NCBI GenBank assembly: GCA_946902875.1
Contig: OX336340.1
Span: 7,399,739-7,463,738 of the forward strand
Direction of reading: 5' to 3'
DNA: 64,000 bases
Source of the DNA: Nematopogon swammerdamellus
Lineage: Eukaryota; Arthropoda; Insecta; Lepidoptera; Adelidae
Below the pieces are notes generated by a model. That model was not told where the DNA came from, did not search any database, and worked only from the letters and a program-made list of their open reading frames with translations. The translations under genes were made by a program, and so were the position numbers. Shown here in pieces: positions 21,701 to 32,500 of the stretch. Numbering within the stretch: the first letter of the stretch is position 1; every line of letters begins with the position of its first letter.

Positions 21701-22801
21701 CCACGCGCGCGACATCTTGCCGCTCTTGCTCTTGCGCGTGACGCCGGCGGCGGCTGCCGGCTTGTCGTTGTCGTCCGTGTTGACGTCGCCGCTGTCGCTG
21801 CCGGACGAGGCCGGGCTGCGCACGCTCGCCTTCGCCTTCTCTGCTTTCGGTTTGGACTCGTCGGGCGGCTTAGAGCTCGGCGGCGGCCCCTTGCTGGTCC
21901 CATGCTTCAGGTTGAGGCTCTTCAAGTCGCCGCCGACCTGACTCTTACTTTTGTTCGCGAGCTCCGGGGTAGGAGGAGTCTTAGAGTTCTTAGCGAGCAC
22001 GTCAGAGTAGCTCGGGCGCATGGGCTTGACCTCGGCGACGATACGTTTGCGGCCGGTGTCGGCGAGAGGGCCGGGGTCGGCGCGGCGCGGCGGACCCACG
22101 TTCTTCTGGTTGGAGACGAGCTTGGCCTCGTCGGTAGCGTTGTTGCCTTCGCGGGACACCTCCGGCGCACTCGCGTTCGGGTGGTTCAGCGGATAGTGCT
22201 GCCCGAACGGTGAGTATGTACCGCTCACGTTTGGCTCCCAGTTGCCAAGCACGTCCTTAAGGAAGTTTGAAGTGGGGACGCTCGCGCCGGGCGCGGCGCC
22301 CGCGAGTCCTCCGTCGGGGCGACACGGGAAGCCGAGGTGGTGGTGCACGCGCGGCGGGGCGGGAGCGCCGGAGTAGTCTGGCGGCACGGAGAACATGTTA
22401 GAGGGAACGGCCGAAGGCTGCGGCACGTCGCGCGGTGGTGGAGCGCGCTCGAACAGCTCGTACTGCCCGTCGACGGGGATGACGAAACGCCGCTGCCTGT
22501 TCTCGTCGTACAACACTTTGCCGACGAGCCGACCGTTGCTCACATCGAGCAGAGCGTAGTTCTGGAAGCCGCTCATGCGAGCCGCGTCGGCGTAGCGCTC
22601 ATCGGAGGCGACGTCTGCGCCAAGCACGCCCGGCGCGGCGTACGAGCAAGGGAACGTTTCGCCTCCATAAAGGTTATGCGGGGGCTGCGGAGGAGGCTGC
22701 TGCTGGTATGGAGAGGTCGGAGTAGCGGGTTCCGGCTGGTCGCGGTAACTCCAGCGGGGAGGCAGGTCGCCGTATCTCGGCTGCTCCTGCGGTCTAGCCA
22801 T
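9773..22801 (-). CDS. DNAJC14: DnaJ homolog subfamily C member 14-like co-chaperone (9 coding exons)
   Basis: Exons in transcript order: 22801-21258, 18306-18140, 17689-17575, 16259-16106, 15698-15574, 15078-14976, 11215-11114, 10264-10155, 9911-9773 (stop TAA). All junctions are GT-AG, the phases agree, and the total is 852 codons plus stop. Residues 1-~470 are low-complexity, rich in Pro, then Lys/Ser/acidic. An aromatic stretch ([12 protein letters not shown], ~495-507) may contact membrane. The J domain is at ~604-658 with HPD at 634-636. A zinc-binding CTNC...YCSQC pair is at 703-728, then the family block [21 protein letters not shown] and a basic tail. Human DNAJC14 has the same order (J domain, Cys pairs, FWAESSMLGL-like block) and is an ER-associated HSP70 co-chaperone. 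The function here is inferred from that. The start is the first ATG of a 514-codon open exon; an untranslated upstream exon is possible. Introns carry many transposons. Confidence 0.92.
10300..10640 (-). pseudogene. RTE-like retrotransposon relic in DNAJC14 intron
   Basis: Nucleotide-level relative of 5746-6060 (shared GGATCTCCACGTGCCACG, CTGACACACCT, GGGCGACCCTTCCCA). The minus strand shows GRPRRTY-type remnants with frameshifts. It lies between the exons at 10155-10264 and 11114-11215. Confidence 0.65.
11876..12811 (+). pseudogene. Truncated two-exon THAP-domain frame in fold-back element
   Basis: Exon 11876-11973 gives [16 protein letters not shown]...FFSLPREEE. It has a strong GTAAGT donor and joins in phase to 12712-12811 (acceptor TTGTTACAG), reading RNNWDQLQ... 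and stopping at TAG 12809. The CAVDGC pair followed by a FFSLP motif and a basic Trp stretch is the first half of a THAP zinc finger, the DNA-binding module of P-element-like transposases. The second half (C..H pair and AVPTIF-type end) is missing, so the 65-residue product is not a complete finger. A second, inverted copy of exon 2 lies at 13570-13695. Confidence 0.7.
12850..13060 (-). pseudogene. Transposase-like coding remnant between the fold-back arms
   Basis: The minus strand reads [32 protein letters not shown] and [17 protein letters not shown] before a stop. Composition and continuity suggest the C-terminal end of the element's own protein, but I do not recognise the family. Confidence 0.4.
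15975..16040 (+). mobile_element. 3' tail of a CR1/Jockey-like element
   Basis: GTCCATGGACGTCGTTAGAC and CTTATGGGTGGCTCGGCGCC, followed by TGTCGCGCTGTCAATAAAA, match the terminal 65 bp of the copy ending near 17510. It is a solo 3' fragment. Confidence 0.6.
16494..17510 (+). pseudogene. CR1/Jockey-like reverse transcriptase fragment in DNAJC14 intron
   Basis: Plus-strand frames broken by frameshifts read [27 protein letters not shown] (RT catalytic box YADD), [33 protein letters not shown] and [12 protein letters not shown]. These are the second half of the RT plus the C-terminal domain of a CR1/Jockey-group element. The endonuclease and the first RT half are missing. It ends in a 3' tail shared with 15975-16040. 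Antisense to the host gene, between exons 16106-16259 and 17575-17689. Confidence 0.85.
18457..18935 (+). mobile_element. tRNA-derived SINE, nearly complete
   Basis: Internal promoter-like boxes are visible: GTAGCTCAGTGGCGCGG (A box) and GGTTCGGATTCC (B box), with a long conserved body and an A-rich tail at 18928. It is preceded by a head segment (18457-18560) derived from another dispersed repeat. It is about 99% like the copy at 57808-58282 (I counted four substitutions plus tail length), so both are recent. Confidence 0.85.
18988..19436. mobile_element. hAT-type MITE with 8-bp target duplication
   Basis: Ends CAGAGGCGGA and (inverted) CAGAGGCTGA. The flanks are GTTCAATT (18980-18987) and GTTCCATT (19437-19444), an 8-bp duplication with one change. 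A CAG terminus and 8-bp duplication are characteristic of hAT elements. No coding capacity. Confidence 0.75.
19505..19862 (-). mobile_element. tRNA-derived SINE, inverted copy
   Basis: Reverse complement of the 18457 family: T-run at the left end, GGTTGGCTACATCACCTACA, GGAATCCGAACCACG (B box inverse), ending near CCATGAGGCTA. More diverged than the 18457 copy. With that copy it forms a pair of inverted SINEs in the first DNAJC14 intron. Confidence 0.8.
19863..20735. other. Intronic stretch, nothing recognised
   Basis: Part of the 2.95-kb first coding intron of the DNAJC14-type gene. I see no coherent coding frame or repeat boundary. Confidence 0.4.
20740..21175 (+). pseudogene. Non-LTR retrotransposon C-terminal relic (post-RNase H)
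   Basis: Frames read [19 protein letters not shown], then (after a frameshift) [25 protein letters not shown] repeats, [19 protein letters not shown] and [10 protein letters not shown]. The block LTG..KHLHL...ADETP.HI..EC matches the cysteine/histidine segment that follows RNase H in I/R1/Jockey-group elements. The equivalent of GHC.L is degraded. Confidence 0.65.
20879..20961 (+). repeat. 21-bp tandem repeat, four copies
   Basis: The unit CAAACACCTACACCTGATTC plus A is repeated head-to-tail; the last copy varies. It preserves the frame of the surrounding relic, giving repeated HKHLHLI. Confidence 0.9.
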
Positions 22802-23840
22802 ACTATCAAAAGCGAAATGGAACCTTGTGGTGGTCAGGTCCGAAACATTCTGCGAATGTTTCGTTCTATTGAAGATTTCACAGTGAAACGTATGCTGGAT
22901 TATTTATTGACGCAGCAGATGAAAAATAAAACGACACGACCGAATGATATTCTTCTTCTTCTTCTTTTTTTCCGACTTGCAACCGCAAGATGTTCAGAGC
23001 GGTCCTTGAGCCGTAATGGCAACTGATCTCTTTTTTTATTTGAGATCTAAATACTGCCAGTGTCACGTTAAGATATCCACGTTATATATTTTTATAAACA
23101 AAAAATGTCATTGTACAAAATTTTGATTAACGGGCAAAGAAAATGCTGAAATCTTTACATTACACATAATAAAAAGAATAATATTCTTTGGCCGAATGCA
23201 AAGAAAGGCCGAATGAATGAATGAACGGCAGACTGCGGAGCAAGTTACTCTATGCTGCGGAGAAATGAAACGTGAAACGATTGACAGGCAAGATAGACCG
23301 TTCAGTTCACTCAGTTTTTTTTTTTTTGCGATCACGCTTTATAGTTGCATCAACAAGTTAAAAAAAAAAGAAAAACATACAACAATACAGTTATCAGCAG
23401 AAAAATTGATGAAGTTGATTGTCGCATACTTACGAACCAAGCTAACAATGAGTAGCTTGCGTGCATGAAAATAATAAAATAACTTATATCTAAACACAAT
23501 ATTACTTTAAAACTAAAAAAAAATTATATACAATCATTCCCATTTATAATTTTATATTGTTATTGGCAATAAATTTAGCTAATAATTTCAAAATTTTAAC
23601 ATTACTAATCAACAGTAAGCTAGTGGGGAGGGGAACCTTAAGAATTGGTAAAGAAGAGTACAGAGGCGGAGAATTATGATATAAGGGACAGGAAAAAAAT
23701 ATGATTAAGATCTCCCTCTTCCAGACCACATTCGCAAATGGAAGAGTCGAGGATGCGGAGCCTGGCCAGGTGAACTGGAGTACAACAGTGACCGAGCCTA
23801 AGTCTGCAGATTACAGAAGTGGCCACTTTCGAGACGTTTA
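22802..23840. other. Upstream region of DNAJC14-type gene, nothing specific recognised
   Basis: A TTC-rich tract at 22952-22970 and T-runs at 23316-23330. I find no TATA box or initiator that I can defend, and no coding frame. Confidence 0.35.
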
Positions 23841-23844
23841 GACG

Positions 23845-24555
23845 TTAGAACCATGGTCGGGCTGGAATATTTGTCTGAAACTGCATAATGAGAGCCTTTG
23901 TGTTTACTGGATGATTTCCAGACATTAGTCCAAGATTGAGATAAATATGATTGAGATAGTGAAACCGATCATGTGAATAATTGACATAGGGAAATTTATC
24001 CCCTCGCACCACAGCCTCCTTAGCAAGGGCATCAGCACGCTCATTGCCTGCGATGCCACAGTGAGACGGAATCCAAGCCAGGGTGATTTGTTTTTTATTA
24101 AGACAGTTGAAAATTAAATTCTTTATATTGAAAATTATGGGATTATGTAATTTGGAGTAAAAAGGGTTTTGCACTAGGGCCTGTAGAGCACTAAGTGAAT
24201 CTGTAAATATGATAACTTTTTCTAATTTTTGAAACAGATGCACAAATTTTACTGCTTCCAGTAAAGCTGTGCACTCTCCCGTATAGACTGTAGTCTCCGG
24301 TGGACATTTAATTATTTGATACGTATTGCTGGATTTATGATATACAGCAGCCCCTACACTACCTTTCTCTGATAATTTTGAAGCGTCTGTAAAGATAAGA
24401 TCCCAACCTTGCCAATTTTTTGAGATGAGCAAATCAAATAATTTAACAGCTTTTTTAGAATCTTTGTCTATACCAAAACTTTTAATTACATCTGGTTTGT
24501 ATATGACTGCCTCGTATGGAGTCATGAATAAGGGAAGATGAAGAGATCGTTGCAC
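23845..24555 (-). pseudogene. RNase H domain of a non-LTR retrotransposon
   Basis: Open minus-strand frame of 236 residues. It begins with PLFMTPYEAV, which is shared by I/Jockey-group elements, and contains all RNase H catalytic blocks: WDLIFTDASK, ECTALLEAV, IIFTDSLSALQAL and WIPSHCGIAGNERADALAKE. It ends NIPARPWF and a stop where the post-RNase H domain would continue. RT and endonuclease are absent, so this is a fragment despite the intact reading frame. Upstream (24556-24600) the sequence switches to a SINE-like repeat. Confidence 0.88.
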
Positions 24556-24559
24556 TGGA

Positions 24560-25240
24560 GCTCGAAGTTTCGATCTCGACCATGGGTTCGAGTCCCTATT
24601 GTCAAAATTTGTTTTGTTTTTTTTTAAGCAATGTTAGGGTGCTAATTATGGTTATTTTTTTTTATAACCACCTAAGAAAGCTTTATTTTCGAAAATACAA
24701 ACGTAACAAAAACGACATGCGCCGCCTCAACATCTTCTTTTTATTAATCCTGTTTTTTTTAAACCACCAAAACATCACTGCAGCTGGAAGCTCATACCAC
24801 ACTTTCCTTCGAGCCGAGTGTTTCCGAAAGGAGTTTCCGCAGGATCCGCGGGAGCCTGCGGGAGCCGCCTGAGCTGTCAGGTGGCGGACCGAAATGAGCG
24901 TGCAAGAATAATAACCCGCGTGCATATTACCAAAGTCCACTAGGCGAGTTGCTCTGATTAGTCGATGCCAGTTTGGCGGGAAATCTGGCTCCGCCTCCGG
25001 CACTCCCAGCGAACCTACAGACTGAATCCGATATTCGTTAGGTCGTTTATGTAATTTGGTGGCTCAGTGGTATAGTGTAGGATTTTATTTTTTCGATCTC
25101 GACCATGGGTTCGTGTGCCTTTGCCAAAATTGGTTTTTTTTTTTGTGAACCAATGTTAGGGTGTTAAAATTAGGTTAAGGATATTTTTTTATAACCACAT
25201 AAAAAAACTTTATTTTCGAAAATACTTCCGAAATTTAAAT
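24560..25240 (+). mobile_element. Second tRNA-like SINE family, two direct copies
   Basis: CGATCTCGACCATGGGTTCG (B-box-like) occurs at 24573 and 25096. Each copy is followed by a T-run, CAATGTTAGGGTG and CTTTATTTTCGAAAATAC. The second copy has an A-box-like GTGGCTCAGTGGTATAGTG at 25058. Copies span about 24560-24735 and 25050-25235. Confidence 0.6.
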
Positions 25241-25306
25241 TTTCCCGCCAAACTGAGAACGACCAATCAGAGCAACTCGCCTAGCGGACTTTGGAAATAT
25301 GCGCCC
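24922..25306. repeat. ~62-bp inverted repeat around the second SINE copy
   Basis: GCATATTACCAAAGTCCACT at 24922 through GGCGGGAAA is mirrored by TTTCCCGCCAAACTGAGAAC through GGACTTTGGAAATATGC at 25244-25306. Nearly complementary along its length. Confidence 0.7.
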
Positions 25307-25594
25307 TGCCTGCTTGCCTCAGTCTGTAGGAAAAAACCCTACCTATACCCAGCCAGTGCTGCCAACTTGGCACTGTAGTTATTAGATTTAGCACCTTTTG
25401 CACTGGCTTAGCTCATCATCAATCAGGTTCAGGGACAAAATCAGGTTTGGCTAGGTGCTCAGGTGCTCCCAATTTTAGCACCTTTAAAATAAACTAGGCA
25501 CATGTTCACACCTCCGCGTTAAAAAACCAACACATGTTGCTTGACATTTTGCCCAGACCGGTCGAATAATGAGCCTTAAGTTAATAAATGGCTT

Positions 25595-25622
25595 GGGGGA
25601 GGGGAGGGGGGGGGGAGGGTGG
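25595..25622 (+). other. G-tract with quadruplex potential
   Basis: Four or more runs of three to ten G separated by single A bases (GGGGGAGGGGAGGG...). Intergenic, upstream of the hemolymph-protein-like gene. Confidence 0.6.
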
Positions 25623-25639
25623 AATATAAAAGAAGGTAT

Positions 25640-26600
25640 CTACATCCAATTCGTTTTTTTAAGAAATCCGGTATTGGTGGCTGAGTCGGAGGGGCCAAGG
25701 CGCATGCTCCGACCAGCCAATATCACCTCCGAGAAGGTAGGTGGCATATCGGAGACTTCCCTAGATTACTGGTATTTAATTGAGATTTCATTCGTTTCTT
25801 TTCATTCATGCCGGAATGAAATACAACTGAAAGTTCCGTGGTCTTCTTTAAGTAGCGTACCTCTAAAGCCTGACCAGGAATATATGAGAGCTGTCAAGAT
25901 GGAGCCACTTTTTAGATTTATATGGCAACATTCAGTATAGTACGCACATATTGAATTGGCCTCCAAACGAAATTCCTCTTCCAAACGGAGGATCAGTATT
26001 TAGTATAATTTTTTTTTAGTTTCATCAAGTAAAATGAGTATATTAATAAACCCACCTATAGTGTAACTAATAACGCATGTTTCTTTGGGATTCATTTATT
26101 TTTAGAGCCATTATATCATAAAAAGAATTAATATTTCATTTTTGTCCGTGGAAAAACGTCATTACCTCCCGCAGAAGTGGTATTACAAATTAGACAGAGT
26201 GTGACCCGACTTTACCCTTCGCTCTACGCTCCGCACGTCGAACGTCCCTCATTGTGTCCCTGGATCTAGACAGGAGAGGACGAGCGTCGCTGGGGAAGAA
26301 AATACTCACGATCTTCGTGCTCATCAACTACTTTGTCACCGTCCAGGCATCATTACCTTCCGGCTTTTTTTAACATAAGTACACGATATAAAAATTTCAT
26401 TTAAATCTTAATGAATCGGATTTTAGTCAGAATATTCGTTAATTAATATAATAAATTTGTAATATCATTAATAAGGGAGCAATTGAAGAAATACATCAAA
26501 ATTTCATTACCCTCCTTTTCATTACCCTCCTTTATCCTCAAAATGTTTGCCGGACGGTAATGAAGGGGTTCGGATGGTAATGAAATGTTTACTTGATTTT
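25640..26600. other. Intergenic, nothing recognised except ATTACC-type words
   Basis: CATTACCNTCC words occur at 26158, 26350 and 26508-26590, and again in the other orientation at 28380-28460. No gene found. Confidence 0.35.
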
Positions 26601-26602
26601 CC

Positions 26603-26905
26603 TTCCATCCTACCGAACTGGGTGGTAGGTTATATCCCGCCCGTGTTGGTACCACCGCAGCACTGAATGAAACGTTGGTCCAAACGGCTATGTAAACGTC
26701 CGAATGTCCATGATCATCGTTGGACACCTTATGGATGGCTTGGCGCCATATGTCGGGCTTTAAATAAAGCAAAATATTTCGTGTTTTCCGTCGAGTTCAG
26801 TGTAGCCGACACGATGAAAGGAAAGTACTATCAGGGCACCTAGTTCACCAAGGTGTTATGGGCTGACATCACGGATGTTGTAGGTGATGTAAACATGTCA
26901 GTGTT
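26603..26905 (+). mobile_element. SINE interrupted by a CR1/Jockey 3' tail
   Basis: The SINE body (GGTTATATCCCGCCCGTGTT ... GTGTAGCCGACACGATG ... GGGCTGACATCACGGATG) is split at about 26697. A ~75-bp fragment there contains GTCCGAATGTCCATGATCAT and CTTATGGATGGCTTGGCGCC, the same 3' end as at 15975 and 17440. Confidence 0.65.
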
Positions 26906-27004
26906 CACAAAAAAAATTGTGTGCACGTAGTAAGTAGTACATAAATAATAAAAATCCAATAAAACTGGACTTTTAATTCTATTTGGCACGTAAAGTATCT
27001 ACAT

Positions 27005-27130
27005 AACGTATACTGGAGTACGGGGTTTAACCCGACCGGATCGGCACCAACGCACTGACTGAATTTCGGTCGAAATGCTATAAAAATTGTTCATGTTTTT
27101 GACCAGTTAAGTGTAGGCGGTTCAATTCAG
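27005..27130 (+). mobile_element. Old SINE fragment
   Basis: GGGGTTTAACCCGACCGGAT, ACGCACTGACTGAATTTCGG and TCGAAATGCTATAAA match the SINE body with many changes. Confidence 0.5.
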
Positions 27131-27450
27131 TGATATGTAAGAGTATGTTGTTTCCACTCAGTGCATAGTGTGTGAGTTCACTAAGTTACTGTATTTTAAT
27201 TGCGTAACAACGGTTGGACTTCAATACAGCGCCGAGTCTAGTGAAATATTCACTAGATTCAGCATAGTTTGTGGCCAGTCCTATTTTTTTCTTCTTCTCT
27301 TATTAATCGACGAAAGCAAAAAGGAGTAGGTTCTCAATTCGAAGCTCATATATTTTTTTATATGTATATGACCAATTATTTTTTTATTGGATAGGGTATA
27401 CTTCAAAATTGGTCCCATTTTTATTTAAAAAAAATAAAAATAAAAGCTTT

Positions 27451-27642
27451 AACAAAAAAATTTACCGACGAAAAACTGAAAAGCGAAAAATCCAATTTTG
27501 GCGGGTAATAAACCTTCCTAGTCTTACTAACAGTCTCAAAATTAGTCACTTGCGTAGCTATTAAGACTAAAAGGGTTTATTACCCGCCGAAATTATATTT
27601 TTCGTTTTTCAGTTTTTTGCCGGTTGAATTTTTTGTCAAAAA
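27451..27642. mobile_element. Hairpin MITE (~190 bp)
   Basis: AACAAAAAAATTTACCGACG...GGCGGGTAATAAACC is mirrored by GGTTTATTACCCGCC...TTGCCGGTTGAATTTTTTGT. The arms are about 55-60 bp. Confidence 0.7.
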
Positions 27643-27904
27643 GTTTTTTACAATGTATTTTTGTTTAGTTGCTGGTTGTAATGCTGTAGTGAAAAAAACT
27701 ATATTTCTTTCTTTCTTCAAGTAGTATGTTGAAAAATTCAGTCGGTAACTGATTATACATAATACAGTGGTTTTTCTTGTGATCTTTACATAAAAGTCTG
27801 AATAAATCTTATATTTCTTATATATCGCCTTTCACTGAATACCTGCTCACTCTGTAAAGTTTCAAAGTATCAGTAATACAATTTCATTTGTTTTTTTTTA
27901 TTGA

Positions 27905-28190
27905 CATATGGCGCCGAGCCACCCATAAGGTGTCTAACGACGCCCATGGACATTCGGTCGTATGCGGGGGTTGCGAATGCCATGCCGGCCTGACAGGTGC
28001 CCATTCACGCCCCTCTTGAAGGACCCGAGACTGTACTTGGGGGGAAATATATGGGCAGGGAGAGCGTTCCAGAGTTTACCGGTTCTGTAGAGGAATGATA
28101 TGCAGAATCGATTGGTACGCATCCGCGGTAAGTCCAGCGTGTAGGGATGCAATCCCTACTGGACTGGCGCGTGGTGCGAAGGTGGAAAGG
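27905..28190 (-). mobile_element. CR1/Jockey-like 3' fragment
   Basis: The minus strand reads [26 protein letters not shown] and FPPKYSLGSFKRGVNGHL, the C-terminal end of the same family as 16494-17510. It is followed by the shared 3' tail, read inverted at 27905-27960. Confidence 0.75.
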
Positions 28191-28699
28191 GAATTTGTTA
28201 TTTCAGTTAAAACTTTTTACACTATGAATTATAAATTACTTAGCTAAAATTTTGATGTTAATAGTGTCGAACTTTTGATAATCGTTAACATTATTACTAC
28301 CATCAGCTAAATAATGATATCTTTATCATTATCTAATAATAATATAATAAAGCAAATTTCATTAAGACATACTAGCATGCTTCATTACCATCCAACCGCA
28401 TAAATTACCATCCAGGTTTTTTTCATTACCATCCACACCTTCATTACCTTCCATCAATTTTCTCCAAAACTAAAAGTTGTACATAGATGCCTCTCTTATG
28501 TTACTACATCTAATAAGTACAGGAACACATATATATATAAATATATTTCAGAAAATAAAAAAAAAATATTCCGCCAAAACATGCAAATTTGAACGAAATG
28601 GCGGAACGACCCATTCCTGGTCAGGCTTTACATACAGTTTGACATACGTTTATTGACCATAAAATCTTCTAGTTTCACAAATTACGTATATATTTTGTT

Positions 28700-28815
28700 G
28701 TATGAATTAACATAATTATTCCCCTTGATTCTCAGCCACCCCAGCCAGGCTATGTCCTTCATGAAGATGGCTGCAAGATGACCAGGGCGGCTGTAGATAA
28801 TTTGTCATTTAGCAT
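28700..28815 (-). mobile_element. Short non-LTR 3' relic
   Basis: CCCCAGCCAGGCTATGTCCT and TGAAGATGGCTGCAAGATGA resemble 53560-53620 (CCCCAGCCACCCTATGTCTT). On the minus strand both read as a short ...MKD.AWLGW-like tail. Little more can be said. Confidence 0.35.
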
Positions 28816-29440
28816 GACCCAGGCCAGGAGGCACATGTGACTTGAAGATCTTCAGGTGTCAGGGACGCGAACAACTTATTACCCCCTTGACAAGGTGAGT
28901 GGCAACGTTACGGTACCACTTCAACTGAAATGATAATATTTTTCTACTTGAGTCTAATTAAAAGACATAATTATTGAATTTAGGCATGATTTTTATTCTT
29001 TTCTCATAAATATTCGTCCAAAAAATATCACCCACGCAGCGTATAGTATCCATAAAATATAGCATGATTCGTAATCATAATCCTGTAGAGCCGATTACGT
29101 TAGTGCAAAATATTTTTCCTATAAGTTTAGTGTTTCATTTCAAGACTTGAATGACTTTTTTGGTATATTTTCCTAAAATCTAGCACTTTTCCTTTGCGTC
29201 TTAGCACCTTGTAGAAAAATGGTTGGCAACACTGCTGCGCTAACGACTTTGGCAAAAAAAGAAAATTAATCTGCCTGCCTGCGTTGAGTTTCTTTGATTG
29301 AATTGAAAATTTCATTCGCTCGGGTTTTTTTTGCCGGTATAGACGTGTCCTGCCTGCCTGCTATAAACCGGTGGACAATAGGTTCCGACATTACCTACCT
29401 ACCGTGCGCTTCGCTCTTGATTTGTTAGGCCTGACCTGAC

Positions 29441-29449
29441 AATAAAAGG
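29441..29449 (+). promoter_or_regulatory. TATA-like box ahead of the hemolymph-protein-like gene
   Basis: AATAAAAGG lies about 65 bp upstream of the ATG at 29510, with CAGTGA (initiator-like) ~10-15 bp after it. Weak by itself; consistent with a short 5' UTR. Confidence 0.3.
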
Positions 29450-29509
29450 ACAGTGATACTACTTGAATTTCCGTAGCTGTAAGTTTTAAATTCAAGTAAT
29501 CAGCAAGCC

Positions 29510-32500
29510 ATGGAAGCCAGAACGACTCTGATATCGGCGTGCATGTTGACGCTGCTTGTGCTGGGTGAGTAGGTTGTTTCTTGTTGTATTTCCTGAGCGG
29601 ACTTTACTCCCGGCGATTGAACTTATGTGTGACCTACGGATTGCGAGTATTGAGGAAACTAGAAATGGATACATACCTACAACAATACAAATTATATAAC
29701 AACCCTATGTAGCACAAATACAATTGATATTGATTGATTGACATAACTAATTGAAACCTACCTCATTAGTACCTGAATAAACTATGGAAAATTTCGAAAT
29801 AATTGTTATTGAACCGTCAAAATTATATGTTATTTCGCTACCTTTTAAATCTTTTTATGAATGAACTTGGGTCCAGAACACAATGTTATTATTAGCAGAA
29901 AGAAGTATTTAGTGTATACTTCACGATACTACCTAAGTACATATGTGCATACATTACTACATTATGGGTAAAGTGTTCATTCTTAAGAGGAAGGTGTCGA
30001 ACTGAGCTTTCGATGGTGTCACCGAACATGCTCGGGCTCATTGGCAGTAGACGGTGTCAATCGAGGTCGGGCGGGACTAGCGGGTGGCCAATCTGTGTAG
30101 TTTTCCAACATGCGTTATGTTTCGGCTCGCATCAAGCCCTCGTCAGCTTGTCTGCGGTGACTAGGATGCGGAAAATCACCAGTCCCATTCTCGACCTCTC
30201 TCTTTCTACCTATCCATATTCTGTAGGATGCCTACAGTGACCGATGGCCGCATAGCAGCCTCGGTTGTGTTCTCTAGTCCAGTATAGCCAGCAGTCCATG
30301 GAAGTCTCTGGTATGGCACCTACCTTCTCGGATGTGATATTGGCTGGTCGGAGTATGTGCTTTGGCCGCTCCGACTCAGCCACTCATACTGGATTAGATA
30401 AAAAAAAATATAGTAGGCAAATGATGAAGGATAGTAACAAACTATTTAATCTTTCACTTTATAAATATATATATTTTTTAATTAAATACTAACAACTTTT
30501 TGTTGCTTTATTTTTATGTAAAACAGATATTTTATTAATAATAATAAAAAAGCACATTTATTGATGAAATATTTCGCCCCGATGTCGGTGGCGTCTTCAG
30601 TCAAGTGAGAAATAATGATTTGATAGATATGTTTTTTAATATTTTCTTCTTTTTTTATTATTTTTTATATAGAAATAGAAAGCAAATGATGGTTTTATGG
30701 ATACATGGTGAGTGGATGAACGTAAATTAATATGAGTTATGAGATGTGAAAGGTATACTGGTGATGTATGTTTAATTTAGTGAATGACGTTGAGGCCTGG
30801 TGAATGGTATGAGCCAAGGATCCATATGTATGAAGTTTCATGGGTACGCAACTCTATTTCAGGGAGGGGAGGTGAGAATGATTTTATGATACGGACGTGG
30901 AAGCAGTTGTTAAATGTCAGTTGGTGTGATCTGGCGTGTGCTGGTACAGGTAATGAGGAATAAGCGAGCGAGTTGACTGTAAAGCGGTGATGATTAAGCC
31001 TGATATGAAGGGGGTTGATTGTTTCACCGATGTAGTATGATGGGCAATGTTTGCATTCTAACAGGTAGACGCAGTTTGATGTTTTGCAAGTGGAGTATGG
31101 TTGGGCGTACAGTCGATGATGTGCGTTTGTGAGTTGGATTATGGATGCTGTATTGATGAGTGGACATGTTTTGCATCGAGGATGATTGCAAGGTGAGGTG
31201 CCGGATGGTGAGGAGTTTGTGGCTGGTGGAGACTGCGGTTTGGTTTTAGAGAGGATAGAACGCAAATTTCTATTTTGTTTGGATGTTATGGGTGGTGTGG
31301 TTGGGATTAGACCTTTTGTATCTGTGTTGTTATTGAGAATCGGAAGATGTTCTTTGATCAATTTTCTTAACTTATGGGCACCATGAAATTATGTAGTAAT
31401 GAATCTTAAAATGTCTTTGTCTTTGTTGTTGTTTATTCTTGGATATGGTTTTTTGTTGTATATTTGTTTTACAAGCAGTTTCTGAGGATAATTTCTTTCT
31501 TTTAGTGCATTGTAAATTTTGTCTTGATATTGTGTTAATGTGTGTGGATGATTACAAATTCGTAATTGGACGCAAAATTTGTAATCATCCACACACATTA
31601 ACACAATATCAAGACAAAATTTACAATGCACTAAAAGAAAGAAATTATCCTCAGAAACTGCTTGTAAAACAAATATACAACAAAAAACCATATCCAAGAA
31701 TAAACAACAACAAAGACAAAGACATTTTAAGATTCATTACTACATACTTTCATGGTGCCCATAAGTTAAGAAAATTGATCAAAGAACATCTTCCGATTCT
31801 CAATAACAACACAGATACAAAAGGTCTAATCCCAACCACACCACCCATAACATTCAAACAAAATAGAAATTTGCGTTCTATCCTCTCTAAAACCAAACCG
31901 CAGTCTCCACCAGCCACAAACTCCTCACCATCCGGCACCTCACCTTGCAATCATCCTCGATGCAAAACATGTTGTTGTTGTTGTTGTTGTTTGCTGCCCA
32001 GCCTCTTGGGAAGACGGGTGGGCCATTCTCCGCACTGAGACCTCAAGACGGTCCGTTGTACGTTGGCGCTCGGGTGGTGTTACTCCAGCCACCCGAGCTC
32101 TTTCATGAAGTGGAGCACTCTTCTTGGACGCTTCCACACTCCATGGGCAGTTCCCACGTTCCCAAGAAACTGCAGTCGTACTTCTGCCACCACCGGGCAC
32201 TCCAGGAGCACGTGGGTGGCTGATTCGTCCTCCGCCATGCAGCCTCTGCACAGGGGACTGTCGGTGACACCTATTGTAAACAAGTGTCTGTTGAGTGGGC
32301 AATGACCCGTAAGAAGTCCTACCGCCATACGCAGTTGACCTCTGTGGAACTTTAGCAGGCACTTCCTGAGTCTCAGGTCTGGTTTGGGAATGGCTTCCCG
32401 GGATTGCCTGCAGTCCCTGGTGTTGGCCCAGAGATTTTCATGTTTAGATTTTGTAAGTTGATGTAGCCAATATTTGAACTGGCTGATTGGTAAGGGTACA

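Noticed and set aside
21500..23026. Plus-strand open frames (up to 237 codons) opposite DNAJC14 exon 1
   Set aside because: Antisense shadows of a GC-rich, low-complexity coding exon whose frame is supported by splicing phase and family match.
23845..24555. Stand-alone host RNase H gene
   Set aside because: Motif order and flanking PLFMTPYEAV-type sequence are those of a non-LTR element. It lacks its own upstream and downstream gene structure.
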